The translations under genes were made by a program, and so were the position numbers. DNA of 64,000 bases from Nonomuraea roseoviolacea subsp. carminata (GTDB lineage: Bacteria > Actinomycetota > Actinomycetes > Streptosporangiales > Streptosporangiaceae). Location: NCBI RefSeq assembly GCF_024172185.1, contig NZ_JAMZEC010000001.1:5290001-5354000 (forward strand). Reading direction: 5' to 3'. The notes beneath the pieces are model-generated. The model made no database searches. It was given only the letters and a program-made list of their open reading frames with translations, and was not told the DNA's origin. Below are positions 6,218 through 15,059 of this stretch, piece by piece. Position 1 is the first letter of the stretch. Each line of letters opens with the position of its first letter.

Positions 6218-8784
6218 GCGCCCTGACCGCCGCGCTGCGCCTCTCCCGCAGGGACGCCCGGCGCTTCAAGGGACGCAGCGCCCTGATCGTGGTGATGATC
6301 GGCTTACCGGTGCTCGTCTTCACCGCCCTGTTCACCGGGTACCGCACGCTGGAGGTGAGCCCGCTCGAAGGGTTGACGACCCAGCTCGGCGCGGCGGACG
6401 CGCGGATCTTCCCCGTGGGCTCCGGCGCCACCCCCATCCGCCAGGACTCCTCCGGCGACATCTGGGAGCTCCGGTCGGACCCGGGCCCGCGCGAGCCACG
6501 ACCGTGGACGACGGACAGGCTTCGCGCCTCCCTCCCGGGCGCCCGGCTCCTCCCGCTCTGGAGCACCGAGGTGGAGGCGCGCCTGGCCGGCGGCTACGAC
6601 CGGCTGCGCCTGCTGGAGGGCGATCTGCGCGATCCGATCGCCCGAGGGGTCCGCCGGCTCACCCAGGGCAGGTTCGCCGCCACACAGGACGAGATCGCCA
6701 TCACGCCGGCGCTGGCGGACGCGGGCGTTCGCATGGGTGAGGTGCTCAAGGTCACCCGGTGGGACCGTCCCCGGAAGGTGGTCGGCATCGCCGTGGACCC
6801 GAACCGGCCCGGCGAGATGGAGATCATCGCCCTGCCCGGCTCGATCCTGAAGGATGAGAGCCTCGCCCCCTCCTGGCTCGCCGACACGCCCGCCGCACTC
6901 CAGTGGGACGACGTGCGCAGGTTGAACGCCGTGGGCCTGCGGGTCGCCTCCCGCGCCGTCATCGAGGCCCCCGAACCGCCCAGGGACTCCTTCCTCCGGA
7001 ACGAGCGGCTGGACAGGGAAGCGCTGCTCTGGATCGCCACCATCGTGATCCTCGTCGTCATGGAGACCGTGCTGCTGGCCGGGCCGGCCTTCGCCGTGGG
7101 CCTGCGGCGGCGCCGGCGCGAGCTGGCCATGATCGCGGCTCAGGGCGGCTCGGCCGCCCATCTCAGGGCGATCGTGCTGGCGGACGGCCTGGTGCTCGGG
7201 GGCGCCGCCGTCCTGCTGGGCGTCCCGCTGGGGATCGGCGGCGCCTGGCTCGCGGCGCCGATCATCGCGCGCTGGGGAACGCCGCTCGGACCACTGGACG
7301 TGCCGTGGGGGCAGGTGCTCGGCGTGGCCGCGCTGGGCCTGGTCAGCGGCCTGGTGGCGGCCGTCGTGCCGGCGGTGCAGGCCGCACGGCAGAGCCCGGC
7401 CCAGGTGCTGGCGGGCCGCGAGGGCGAGGTCGGTGAGATCCGCGCCAGCGGCGGCCGGCCCGTCCTGGGGCTCGTCCTGGTGCTGCTCGGCCTGGGGGCC
7501 ACGGCGGCGGGAATGTTCCTGAGCCGCGGCAACACGCTGCCCATCGTCATGGCCTCGGTCATGGTCGTGCTCGGGCTGGTCGCGCTGATGCCGTGGCTGG
7601 TCCGGTTCCTGGGGCGGCTGGCCCCCCGGCTGCCCCTGCCGGCCCGGCTGTCCGTGCGCGACGCCGTGCGGCACCGCGTCCGTACGGCGTCGGCCGCGGC
7701 GGCGGTCATGGCCGCCACGATGGCGGCGGTCGCGATGGGCGTCGCCGCCGCCAGCGAGAACGCGACCTCCGAGGCGCGTTACCGGCCGCACATGCCCGTC
7801 GGCTCCACCAGGGTGATCGCGACGAGCCCGATCGACGACGCGGCCTGGGCCAGGGTGCGGGACGCCGTCCGCCTGCGGCTCCCGGGCGTGGACGTGGCCG
7901 CCGGTCAGCGGCTTCGTGACGCCAAGGGGCGGGACGCCTCGGCGATGATCGTGAATGTCGCGCCCGGGTGCCCCCATGAGTGCAGCATCGAAGAGGTGAT
8001 GATCGGTGACACGCGCCTGCTCGCCTTCCAGCAAGGTCGGCGCGACGACCGCGCCGCGGCAGCCTTGGCGCAGGGCAAGGCCGTCGTCTTCGACCGGACC
8101 CTCCTGCGCGAGGGCATGCTCGTGGTGGAAGTGGACGGCGAGGGACAGGACCGCCGCAGGCTCCGGATCCCCGCCGTGACGGCTCAGGGCGCCGACCCGA
8201 GACAGCGCGGCGCGGTCGTCTCTCCCACGGTGTTCACCCGGGCGGGCTACACGACGGCCGAGCAGGAGCTGTACGTCCGCTATCGCCCCGCCGACTGGGA
8301 TCAGTTCGAACGCGACATCAGCGCGGTCGACCGCAGGACGACGTCCGTCACCGAGTTCGGCCGCGACCGCGGCGTCGACCCGATGACGCTGGCGGCCTTC
8401 GGGCTGGCCCTGGTCCTCGGACTCGGCGGCACCCTCGCCGCCACCGGCCTGGCCGCCGCCGACATGCGCCGTGACCTCGACACGCTCTCGGCCGTCGGCG
8501 CCGCCCGGCGGACCCGCCGGCTCGTCGTGACCGCGCAGGCAGGGTTCGTCGCGGGCGCGGGAGCGCTCGTGGGGCTGGTCGGCGGGTTGGCCGTCGGTGT
8601 CGCGCTGGCCTTCCCCGTCGTCCGCACCATCGGGTCAGACGGCGAGTCCCCGACCGACTCCCCCGTCTTCGCGGTCCCGTGGCTCCCCGTCGCCGCCATC
8701 GTGCTCGGCCTGCCCCTGCTGGCGGCCCTGGTGGCGGGCGTGTTCACCCGGACGCGCTGGACACCGGCGCGCCGCCTGGCCTGA
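6214..8784 (+). CDS. FtsX-like ABC transporter permease
   Basis: An 856-residue membrane protein made of two FtsX-type units. A first helix near residue 20 (ALIVVMIGLPVLVFTALF) is followed by a large extracellular region (about residues 40-270), a cluster of helices around 275-425, a second N-terminal helix (residues 490-510), another extracellular domain and a final helix trio (about 725-845). This architecture moves no small substrate through a pore but performs mechanical work on peptides or lipids (known for MacB/LolCE/BceB families). Substrate cannot be told. Its last 41 bases overlap the 3' end of the convergent transporter gene. Confidence 0.88.
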   Translation: MSALTAALRLSRRDARRFKGRSALIVVMIGLPVLVFTALFTGYRTLEVSPLEGLTTQLGAADARIFPVGSGATPIRQDSSGDIWELRSDPGPREPRPWTTDRLRASLPGARLLPLWSTEVEARLAGGYDRLRLLEGDLRDPIARGVRRLTQGRFAATQDEIAITPALADAGVRMGEVLKVTRWDRPRKVVGIAVDPNRPGEMEIIALPGSILKDESLAPSWLADTPAALQWDDVRRLNAVGLRVASRAVIEAPEPPRDSFLRNERLDREALLWIATIVILVVMETVLLAGPAFAVGLRRRRRELAMIAAQGGSAAHLRAIVLADGLVLGGAAVLLGVPLGIGGAWLAAPIIARWGTPLGPLDVPWGQVLGVAALGLVSGLVAAVVPAVQAARQSPAQVLAGREGEVGEIRASGGRPVLGLVLVLLGLGATAAGMFLSRGNTLPIVMASVMVVLGLVALMPWLVRFLGRLAPRLPLPARLSVRDAVRHRVRTASAAAAVMAATMAAVAMGVAAASENATSEARYRPHMPVGSTRVIATSPIDDAAWARVRDAVRLRLPGVDVAAGQRLRDAKGRDASAMIVNVAPGCPHECSIEEVMIGDTRLLAFQQGRRDDRAAAALAQGKAVVFDRTLLREGMLVVEVDGEGQDRRRLRIPAVTAQGADPRQRGAVVSPTVFTRAGYTTAEQELYVRYRPADWDQFERDISAVDRRTTSVTEFGRDRGVDPMTLAAFGLALVLGLGGTLAATGLAAADMRRDLDTLSAVGAARRTRRLVVTAQAGFVAGAGALVGLVGGLAVGVALAFPVVRTIGSDGESPTDSPVFAVPWLPVAAIVLGLPLLAALVAGVFTRTRWTPARRLA

Positions 8785-10114
8785 GCCGGTACTTCAGCGT
8801 CATCAGCACCGCCAGGAGCAGCACCAGCGCCGGGATCGCGGTCTCTCCGACGAGGACCGCGGTCACGGCGCTGTCCGGTTGCGCCACCGGCCGGCCGGCG
8901 TCCGACTCCACGAACCCGCCCAGCGTCAGCACCCCGCCGAAGATCAACGCACCGAACGAGCTGACCCCGCTCTCGATCGCCGTCCACAGCCCGGTGAACA
9001 CCCCGGCCCGCCGCCTGCCGGTCGTCTCGGCGTCCACGGCGATCACGTCGGCCAGCATCGAGAACTCCAGGAGCTGGACGCCCGCGTAGCCGAGGCCCAC
9101 GACCAGCAGCATCGTGTGCGCGTACCAGGAGCCGAACAGCGGCGTGGCGAGGTTGGCCAGCGTGCCGCCGCCGAACAGCAGCCCGGCCAGGATCATCGCG
9201 CCGCGCTTGTCGTAGCGCCTGGCCAGCCACACCCAGGCCGGCATGGCCAGCAGCATCGGCCCCACGAACACCGCGAACAGCGTGCTGGTGGTCTTCGGGT
9301 CGTCCAGGATGTACGCGGCGAAGTACGGCGCCCCGGCCAGCAGCATGCTGACCGCCATCATCTGCAGGCAGCTCAGCGCGAGCAGCCAGACGAACGCCGC
9401 GTTGCCCCGGGCGGCGGCGAACTGCTCGCGCAGGCTCCCCGGGTCGGGCTCGGGCGCGCCGGTCATGGGGGCGCGGGCCGTGCCGAAGAACGAGCCGAGC
9501 ATCGAGGCCAGCAGCACCGACGCGACGGTCACCGCCATGAGCCGGTAGCTGTCCAGGGTGCCGGCGTGGCCGTCGCTGTTGACGATCGCCGGCGCGACGA
9601 TGCCGCTGATGACGGTGGCGGCCCCGATGAAGACCATCCGCCACTGCAGCAGCGAGGTCCGCTCGTGGTAGTCGCCGGTCATCTCGGCGGGCATCGCCTT
9701 GTAGGGCACCTCGAACAGCGCGTACCCGGTGGCGGCGGCCATGAAGCAGGCCCCGACGTACAGGGCGGCGGGCACACCGGTCAGCGGCGGCCCGGCGAAG
9801 ACCAGCACGAACGCGACGGGTAACGTGCACGCCCCGGCCAGCAGCCACGGCCGCCGGGGGCCGAGCCGCGAGGTGGTGCGGTCCGACCAGCGGCCGACCA
9901 GAGGGTTGATCACCAGGTCCCACACCTTGGGGGCGGCGACCACGGCCCCGGCCAGCCACGCGGGCACCGCCAGGAAGTTGGTCATGTAGTACAGCAGCAG
10001 CAGGCCGGGCACGGCGTTGAAGGTGGCCGTGCAGAACGACCCGACGCCATACCCGAGGCGCACGCCCCTGGACACGGTGGGGACGCCGGTGGGCGTTGCG
10101 ATCATGCCCCTCAT
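8744..10114 (-). CDS. MFS transporter, GPH (glycoside-pentoside-hexuronide:cation symporter) type
   Basis: A 456-residue protein with about twelve hydrophobic segments. The N-terminal pattern LGYGVGSFCTATFNAVPGLL followed by KVWDLVINPLVGRWSDRT and LGPRRPWLL is the hallmark of the GPH/MelB symporters (a conserved Asp-x-x-x-Asn-Pro motif in helix 2 and a charged loop). It likely imports a sugar or glycoside with a cation across the cytoplasmic membrane. Two start codons lie close together (10114 and 10105); neither has a strong ribosome site, so the N-terminus is uncertain by three residues. The 3' end overlaps the FtsX permease gene. Confidence 0.88.
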   Translation of the reverse strand: MRGMIATPTGVPTVSRGVRLGYGVGSFCTATFNAVPGLLLLYYMTNFLAVPAWLAGAVVAAPKVWDLVINPLVGRWSDRTTSRLGPRRPWLLAGACTLPVAFVLVFAGPPLTGVPAALYVGACFMAAATGYALFEVPYKAMPAEMTGDYHERTSLLQWRMVFIGAATVISGIVAPAIVNSDGHAGTLDSYRLMAVTVASVLLASMLGSFFGTARAPMTGAPEPDPGSLREQFAAARGNAAFVWLLALSCLQMMAVSMLLAGAPYFAAYILDDPKTTSTLFAVFVGPMLLAMPAWVWLARRYDKRGAMILAGLLFGGGTLANLATPLFGSWYAHTMLLVVGLGYAGVQLLEFSMLADVIAVDAETTGRRRAGVFTGLWTAIESGVSSFGALIFGGVLTLGGFVESDAGRPVAQPDSAVTAVLVGETAIPALVLLLAVLMTLKYRLRPGGAPVSSASG

Positions 10115-10222
10115 CTAAACCGAGCGAGGGCTTGTTCGGTAGGGCCCACTTCCGGCGGACCCGCCCGGCCTGCCGCGAACGCCCGTCCTGCTGCGCAGGC
10201 CGGGCCTGCCGCGTACGTCCGG

Positions 10223-11080
10223 CTAGTCGATCACGTTCGCGCACACCACGTGCGCGCCGATCTCGATCATGCGGCGCTCGCTGCGCGCGTCGGCCACCCG
10301 CGCCATCAGGATCGGCGCCCCGCTGGCCGCGAACTGCGGCAGCCGGGCGCGCACCCCGCGGTGCAGGTCGCGCACCACGTCCTCGGCCGCCGACATGTGC
10401 ACCTTGACGTGCAGCATGATGCCGGGGACGCCGGAGGCGGTGCGGGCCTCGGAGATCCAGACGTGGTGGACCAGCGGGAAGTCCGCCAGCAGGTGCGCGA
10501 TGGCGCGCCGCAGGGCGGGCAGGATCGGGTGCGTGCAGCGCCGGTAGCCCGGATCGACCTGCTGCATCGGGCCCGACAGGTGCGGGCGCGGCGCGGGGAT
10601 CCACGGCATGGGCGGGGACTCGGGGGCCGGCGGGGCCACCTGGGCGAGCGCGGGCGCGCCGCGCGACACCGTGGCCATGGCGCCGGTCGCGTACGCGGCG
10701 GGGGCGGCGCCCGACAGGACGGGCGTCGGCCCGCTGCGCGTCGAGGTCAGGAACCGCTGCAGGTCGTCGATCGGCACGGCGGCCGCGGCGGGGCCGGCCG
10801 CGTCGATGACGATCTCACGCACGCCCGTGACGCGCTGGATGTCGAGAATGGTGTCGGCGTCGCAGGCCGACAGGGAATGGCACCCGCGGTGCCGGGCGTA
10901 GGAGCCCGGTCCGGTGTAACCGAGCAGAACCCGATCGCCGGCCTGCGTGGTACCCAGGACGACGGACCGGTCGGGCCGCACGGCCACCAGGACTCCGCCG
11001 TCGGCCAGGGCCGCGAGCAGGCGGTGCGGGGTGCCGTGCTGAGCGAGCACGTCGGCGAGCGCAGGATTCCCGATGCTCAT
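10223..11080 (-). CDS. SseB-like protein (enhanced serine sensitivity family)
   Basis: A 285-residue soluble protein with an N-terminal SseB domain (LADVLAQHGTPHRLLAAL, YTGPGSYARHR, IVIDAAGPAAAAVPID) and a C-terminal SseB domain (YRRCTHPILPALRRAIAHL, VHHVWISEART, MLHVKVHMS), joined by a Pro/Ala-rich linker of about 50 residues. SseB was named because its overproduction makes E. coli serine-sensitive; its mechanism is unknown. The gene is divergent from serA, the serine-pathway entry enzyme. An alternative in-frame ATG lies four codons upstream, at 11092; neither start has a clear ribosome site. Confidence 0.82.
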   Translation of the reverse strand: MSIGNPALADVLAQHGTPHRLLAALADGGVLVAVRPDRSVVLGTTQAGDRVLLGYTGPGSYARHRGCHSLSACDADTILDIQRVTGVREIVIDAAGPAAAAVPIDDLQRFLTSTRSGPTPVLSGAAPAAYATGAMATVSRGAPALAQVAPPAPESPPMPWIPAPRPHLSGPMQQVDPGYRRCTHPILPALRRAIAHLLADFPLVHHVWISEARTASGVPGIMLHVKVHMSAAEDVVRDLHRGVRARLPQFAASGAPILMARVADARSERRMIEIGAHVVCANVID

Positions 11081-11221
11081 ATGACGAACCATAGGTAGTG
11101 GGCCACGGCTTATCAGGCTAATGGCGAAGAAAACTCCTGAGCAAGACAAAGATGGGCGCGACGTGGATGACCTTGGAGCGGGGCGGGTAGGGCGGCGTCC
11201 GTCTCACATTCCGGGTCCCTC

Positions 11222-11250
11222 GTGAACGCGTTCACAAGCGCGGATAGACT
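11222..11250 (+). promoter_or_regulatory. serA promoter region with 14-bp palindromic operator
   Basis: GTGAACGCGTTCAC at 11222-11235 is a perfect palindrome. A possible -10 (TAGACT) lies at 11245-11250, and the first half of the palindrome (GTGAAC) occupies the -35 position with 17 bases between. A regulator bound here would block RNA polymerase. The regulator is not identified. Confidence 0.5.
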
Positions 11251-11316
11251 CTGTGGGACTCCGAGGGGCTCGCCGACGTGCCCCTCCAGCCCGCCGCTCG
11301 CCGTAAGGATCCACCC

Positions 11317-12906
11317 GTGACAAAGCCTGTCGTCCTGGTAGCAGAGGAGTTGTCCGAGGCCGGCCTCGCCGTGCTCGGCGCCGACTTCGAGGTCCGCCAC
11401 ACCGACGGCGCCGACCGCTCCCAGCTTCTGCCCGCGCTCGCGGACGTGGACGCGCTGATCGTCCGCTCCGCCACGCAGGTGGACGCCGAGGCGATCGCCG
11501 CCGCGCCCAAGCTGCGCGTGGTGGCCCGCGCCGGCGTGGGCCTCGACAACGTCGACGTCGAGGCGGCCACCAAGGCCGGTGTGATGGTCGTCAACGCGCC
11601 CACCTCCAACATCACCAGCGCCGCCGAGCAGACCGTCGCCCTCATCCTGGCCAGCGCCCGCAACACGGCGCAGGCCCACGCCGCGCTCAAGAACGGCGAG
11701 TGGAAGCGCTCGAAGTACACCGGTGTCGAGCTCGATGAGAAGGTCATCGGCATCCTCGGCCTCGGCAAGATCGGCCAGCTCGTGGCCCAGCGCCTCCAGC
11801 CGTTCGGCGTCGAGCTGATCGCCTACGACCCCTACCTGCCGCCGGCCCGCGCCGCGCAGATGGGCGTCAAGCTGGTGAGCCTCGAAGAGGTCATCAAGCA
11901 GGCCGACTTCATCACGGTCCACCTGCCCAAGTCCAAGGAGACCCTCGGCCTCATCGGCGACAAGGAGCTGCACGAGGTCAAGCCGTCGGTGCGGATCATC
12001 AACGTGGCCCGCGGCGGCATCGTGGACGAGGCGGCGCTCTACTCGGCGATCAAGGAGGGCCGCGTCGCGGGCGCCGGCCTCGACGTCTTCGCCAAGGAGC
12101 CCTGCACCGACAGCCCGCTGTTCGAGCTGGACCAGGTCGTCGTGACGCCGCACCTCGGCGCCTCCACCCACGAGGCCCAGGAGAAGGCCGGCACCCAGGT
12201 GGCGCGCAGCGTGAAGCTGGCGCTGGCGGGCGAGTTCGTGCCCGACGCGGTCAACGTCCAGGGTGGCGCGGTCGCCGAGGACGTCAAGCCGGGCCTGCCG
12301 CTGGCCGAGAAGCTCGGCCGCGTCTTCACCGCGCTGGCCGGCGAGGTGGCCACCAAGCTGGACGTCGAGGTGCGTGGCGAGATCGCCGCGCAGGACGTGC
12401 GGGTGCTGGAGCTGGCCGCGCTCAAGGGCGTCTTCACCGACGTGGTCGAGGACTCCGTGACGTACGTCAACGCGCCGCTGCTGGCCAAGGACCGCGGGGT
12501 CACGGTCGAGCTGGTGACCAGCTCCGAGAGCCCCGACTGGCGCAACGTGGTGACCGTGCGCGGCGTGCTGGCCGACGGCCGGCAGGTCTCCGTGTCCGGC
12601 ACGCTGTCCGGTCCGCGGCAGATCACGAAGATCGTCGAGGTCAACGGCTACGAGATGGAGATCGAGCCGACCGAGCACCTGTCGTTCTTCACCTACACCG
12701 ACCGGCCCGGCGTCGTCGGCGTCGTCGGCCGCCTGCTCGGCGAGCACGGCATCAACATCGCCTCGATGCAGGTGGCCCGTGACGTCAAGGGCGGCAAGGC
12801 GCTCATCGCGCTGACCGTCGACTCGGCCATCCCGGCCGACGTGGTCGAGCAGATCGTCGCCGAGATCGGCGCCGACAGCGGCCGCTCGGTGGACCTCGAG
12901 GGCTGA
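11317..12906 (+). CDS. serA: D-3-phosphoglycerate dehydrogenase
   Basis: A 529-residue enzyme that oxidises 3-phosphoglycerate with NAD, the first step of serine synthesis. Residues 1-95 and 285-315 form the substrate domain, with the Rossmann domain between (ILGLGKIGQLVAQRL) and the catalytic segments RIINVARGGIVDE and the His of VVTPHLGASTHEAQ. An extended C-terminal region holds the actinobacterial intervening domain and a final ACT domain (FFTYTDRPGVVGVVGRLL), where serine feedback normally acts. Length matches the long (type 1) SerA. GTG at 11317 was chosen for the AAGGA ribosome site eight bases upstream. It is divergent from the SseB-like gene. Confidence 0.97.
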   Translation: MTKPVVLVAEELSEAGLAVLGADFEVRHTDGADRSQLLPALADVDALIVRSATQVDAEAIAAAPKLRVVARAGVGLDNVDVEAATKAGVMVVNAPTSNITSAAEQTVALILASARNTAQAHAALKNGEWKRSKYTGVELDEKVIGILGLGKIGQLVAQRLQPFGVELIAYDPYLPPARAAQMGVKLVSLEEVIKQADFITVHLPKSKETLGLIGDKELHEVKPSVRIINVARGGIVDEAALYSAIKEGRVAGAGLDVFAKEPCTDSPLFELDQVVVTPHLGASTHEAQEKAGTQVARSVKLALAGEFVPDAVNVQGGAVAEDVKPGLPLAEKLGRVFTALAGEVATKLDVEVRGEIAAQDVRVLELAALKGVFTDVVEDSVTYVNAPLLAKDRGVTVELVTSSESPDWRNVVTVRGVLADGRQVSVSGTLSGPRQITKIVEVNGYEMEIEPTEHLSFFTYTDRPGVVGVVGRLLGEHGINIASMQVARDVKGGKALIALTVDSAIPADVVEQIVAEIGADSGRSVDLEG

Positions 12907-12929
12907 CGTCCCGAACCGATCCAGAACGG

Positions 12930-12970
12930 CCGCCGCCGGACCTCATGTGTCCGGCGGCGGTCGTTTTTCG
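12930..12970 (+). terminator. Rho-independent terminator after serA
   Basis: A perfect 12-base stem (CCGCCGCCGGAC at 12930-12941, complement at 12949-12960) with a 7-base loop, followed by TCGTTTTTCG. Confidence 0.88.
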
Positions 12971-13234
12971 TCTCACGATGCGAGATATTAGGACGTCCAA
13001 CGAGACAGCCCGATGGCCGGAAGGTACATTGGCTGTCAATGCGCCAGGTTCTCGTACTCATTACCTGCCGCGGCGGGGCCTGTTAGGGCAGGCCGGCGAC
13101 CCGCCGCGGTGCGTGGCGTTGCGTCGGCCGTCAGTCCCATCGCCCGGTCCGTGATCCGGACCGCGCGCCGCAGGCCCGGGTCGGGTTCGCGACCGGGGTC
13201 CGGCCTCCGTCCGTACGACGCCCCGCGAAATGAG
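12971..13234. other. 264-bp intergenic region before a small gene
   Basis: No gene with actinomycete codon bias is visible. The region contains A/T-rich stretches at its start (CGATGCGAGATATTAGG) and probably the promoter of the 43-residue protein downstream; no clear -35/-10 pair could be fixed. Confidence 0.5.
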
Positions 13235-13366
13235 ATGAGCCACATGTATGAGATGTACGCCTGGAACGGCGCTGAAGAGCACGACGACGAGGCCGCCGAG
13301 GCCCTGCAGACCGCGCTGGACCGCCGCGACAACGGCGGCGCCCCGGTGAGCGCCGACTACCGCTAA
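13235..13366 (+). CDS. small acidic protein of unknown function, 43 residues
   Basis: Begins MSHMYEMYAWNGAEEHDDE and ends GGAPVSADYR. Nearly every codon in this stretch ends in G or C, which distinguishes it from the in-frame sequence upstream and argues it is translated. Composition is acidic with an aromatic N-terminus and no signal peptide or membrane segment. Alternative ATG codons at 13244 and 13253 would shorten it slightly. No family is recognised. It is isolated between the serA terminator and a bidirectional hairpin, convergent with a methyltransferase gene. Confidence 0.6.
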   Translation: MSHMYEMYAWNGAEEHDDEAAEALQTALDRRDNGGAPVSADYR

Positions 13367-13400
13367 CTGCCGCTGACCATCGCTGACCCGAGCGCCCCGG

Positions 13401-13426
13401 CCGGGGACCGCCCGCACGGTCCCCGG
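13401..13426. terminator. bidirectional hairpin terminator
   Basis: A perfect 10-base stem (CCGGGGACCG at 13401-13410, complement at 13417-13426) with loop CCCGCA between the convergent small gene and methyltransferase gene. Confidence 0.65.
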
Positions 13427-13458
13427 TCATCCGGTGCGCCCTCCGGCCGGAGGCGCGG

Positions 13459-14274
13459 TCAGAAGGCCAGCCGGTAGAAGACGGCCATGCTCCGCAGGGT
13501 GCGCGACACCCTGGCCAGCGCCGCCGACAGCCGGTGCGACAGCGACAGCCCGGCGAACCCCTCCACGTCGAACGCGCTGAGCGCGGTCACGCACCGGAGC
13601 CGTGGACTGATCGACAGCAGGTCCGCGGGGCCCTCGATGCCCCAGCGCATCGTCGCGCCCGCCTTCCGCACGGGCCGGTTGACCACCTGCAGCGCGATGC
13701 CGCGGCGGTTGAGGGCGTCGAAGACGAGCTGTCCGGAGGGGAACCCCTCGGCGACGGCCCGCACGAGCGCGCGCCCCTTCTCCCGGTCGAGGTAGTAGAG
13801 CAGCCCCTCGGCCACGACCAGCACGGGCCGGTCGCGCGGGACCCGCTCCAGCCAGCCGAGGTCGGTCACCGACGTGCCGATCGTCGTGCAGCCGGGCGGT
13901 TCGGGGTAGAGCCGCCGGCGCAGTTCGACGACGTCGGGATAGTCGACGTCGAACCACCGCACGCCGGCGGGCGGCCCGAGCCGGTGCACCCGGGTGTCGA
14001 GGCCGCAGCCGAGGTGCAGCACGGTCGCCTCGGGCGTCGTGGCGAGGAACTCCCGCGCCCAGTCGTCGATGAGGCGCGCCCGCAGGGCCACGGACGCGGC
14101 CGTGCGCGGGCCCACGCCGACGCGGCGGAAGTCGTGGTCGATCCTGGTGACGGTCTCGGCGGCCATGGTGTCGCCGAGGATCGGCCGGGGCGAGCGGGCG
14201 TCCAGCGCCCTGCCGTACAGGGTGGCGAGCAGGGTCGCCTTCTCCTCGCTGAGACGCACCTTTTCGGCAGCCAT
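13459..14274 (-). CDS. class I SAM-dependent O-methyltransferase, LCM/TcmP type
   Basis: A 271-residue enzyme of the leucine carboxyl methyltransferase-like group, which includes polyketide O-methyltransferases such as TcmP. The SAM-binding motif is VLHLGCGLDTRVHRL, with WFDVDYPDVVELRRRL as the second strand acidic motif and VVAEGLLYYLDREKGRAL as the post-II motif. The start was set at the ATG (14272-14274) that begins MAAEKVRLSEEKATLL; a GTG three codons upstream is also possible. Target unknown; context gives no biosynthetic cluster, so it may modify a small carboxylate or phenolic compound. Confidence 0.85.
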   Translation of the reverse strand: MAAEKVRLSEEKATLLATLYGRALDARSPRPILGDTMAAETVTRIDHDFRRVGVGPRTAASVALRARLIDDWAREFLATTPEATVLHLGCGLDTRVHRLGPPAGVRWFDVDYPDVVELRRRLYPEPPGCTTIGTSVTDLGWLERVPRDRPVLVVAEGLLYYLDREKGRALVRAVAEGFPSGQLVFDALNRRGIALQVVNRPVRKAGATMRWGIEGPADLLSISPRLRCVTALSAFDVEGFAGLSLSHRLSAALARVSRTLRSMAVFYRLAF

Positions 14275-14361
14275 ACGGATCACGCTACGCCCGCGCCGCC
14301 GTGCGGGCGGGCCGGCCGCGTTCGAGTGCCGCCCGAACGCGGCCGGCCCGCCGGGCGTGGG

Positions 14362-15051
14362 TTACAGGATCGTGGCGATGGGCATGGCCGGGGCGGGCTC
14401 CTCGGTCGTCGCCTTCCTGGCGGCCCAGGCCTTGACGCCCTTCGGGTCGGGGCGGACGGCGCCGACGAAGGAGGAGCGGCGCCAGGCCGACAGGCGCTCG
14501 ACCTTGACGACGTCGCCGGTGTGCGGGGAGTGGACCATGTACCCGGGCTTGGAGATCATCCCGACGTGCCCGAGGCCGTGGAAGAAGACGAGATCGCCGG
14601 GCTTGAGGTTCTTCCAGGAGATCTTCCGGGAGAACGCGTTGTACTGCTGCGCCGCGGTGCGCGGGAGGGTGATGCCGGCGTGCTGGTAGGCGCGCAGCAT
14701 CAGGCCGGAGCAGTCGTAGCCGGCGGGGGAGGCGCCGCCCCAGACGTACGGGGTGCCGCGCTTGTCGAGTGCGTACTTGAGCGCCCGTTTCCAGGCGGGG
14801 AGGGGGGTCTTCTTCTTGTCGCGGGCGGCCTTGACGTCCGCGCCGGTGAGGGTGACGACCGGCGAGGTCAGCCGGGCGGTGGAGGTGTCCTCCTGCGAGC
14901 TTCCGGGGACGGAGGACGAGGCGTTCTGGAACGTTCCATGTGGGGGGAGGAGGGGGGCGCTGGGTCGCGTGGAGGCGAGGGAGACACCGGCCGGGGCGGC
15001 GATGGCGATCCCGGCGGTCGCGACGGCGGCGAGCATGGCGAAGCGAGACAC
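14362..15051 (-). CDS. secreted NlpC/P60 peptidoglycan endopeptidase
   Basis: A 229-residue exported cysteine peptidase. A signal peptide (residues 1-27, cleavage after SLA-S likely) is followed by a linker and the NlpC/P60 domain: PYVWGGASPAGYDCSGLM carries the nucleophile C114, GHVGMI carries H162, and the HSPHTG segment carries a third polar residue. Such enzymes cut D-Glu-mesoDAP bonds in wall stem peptides. The 5' leader contains a c-di-AMP riboswitch, tying wall hydrolysis to this second messenger. The ATG at 15051 fits the signal peptide and lies just beyond the riboswitch and an AAGGA site. Confidence 0.93.
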   Translation of the reverse strand: MSRFAMLAAVATAGIAIAAPAGVSLASTRPSAPLLPPHGTFQNASSSVPGSSQEDTSTARLTSPVVTLTGADVKAARDKKKTPLPAWKRALKYALDKRGTPYVWGGASPAGYDCSGLMLRAYQHAGITLPRTAAQQYNAFSRKISWKNLKPGDLVFFHGLGHVGMISKPGYMVHSPHTGDVVKVERLSAWRRSSFVGAVRPDPKGVKAWAARKATTEEPAPAMPIATIL

Positions 15052-15059
15052 GAAGGTCC

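Noticed and set aside
11113..12747. Long antisense frame across serA
   Set aside because: serA has all catalytic motifs and a ribosome site; the opposite frame has only Gly/Asp/Val-rich sequence.
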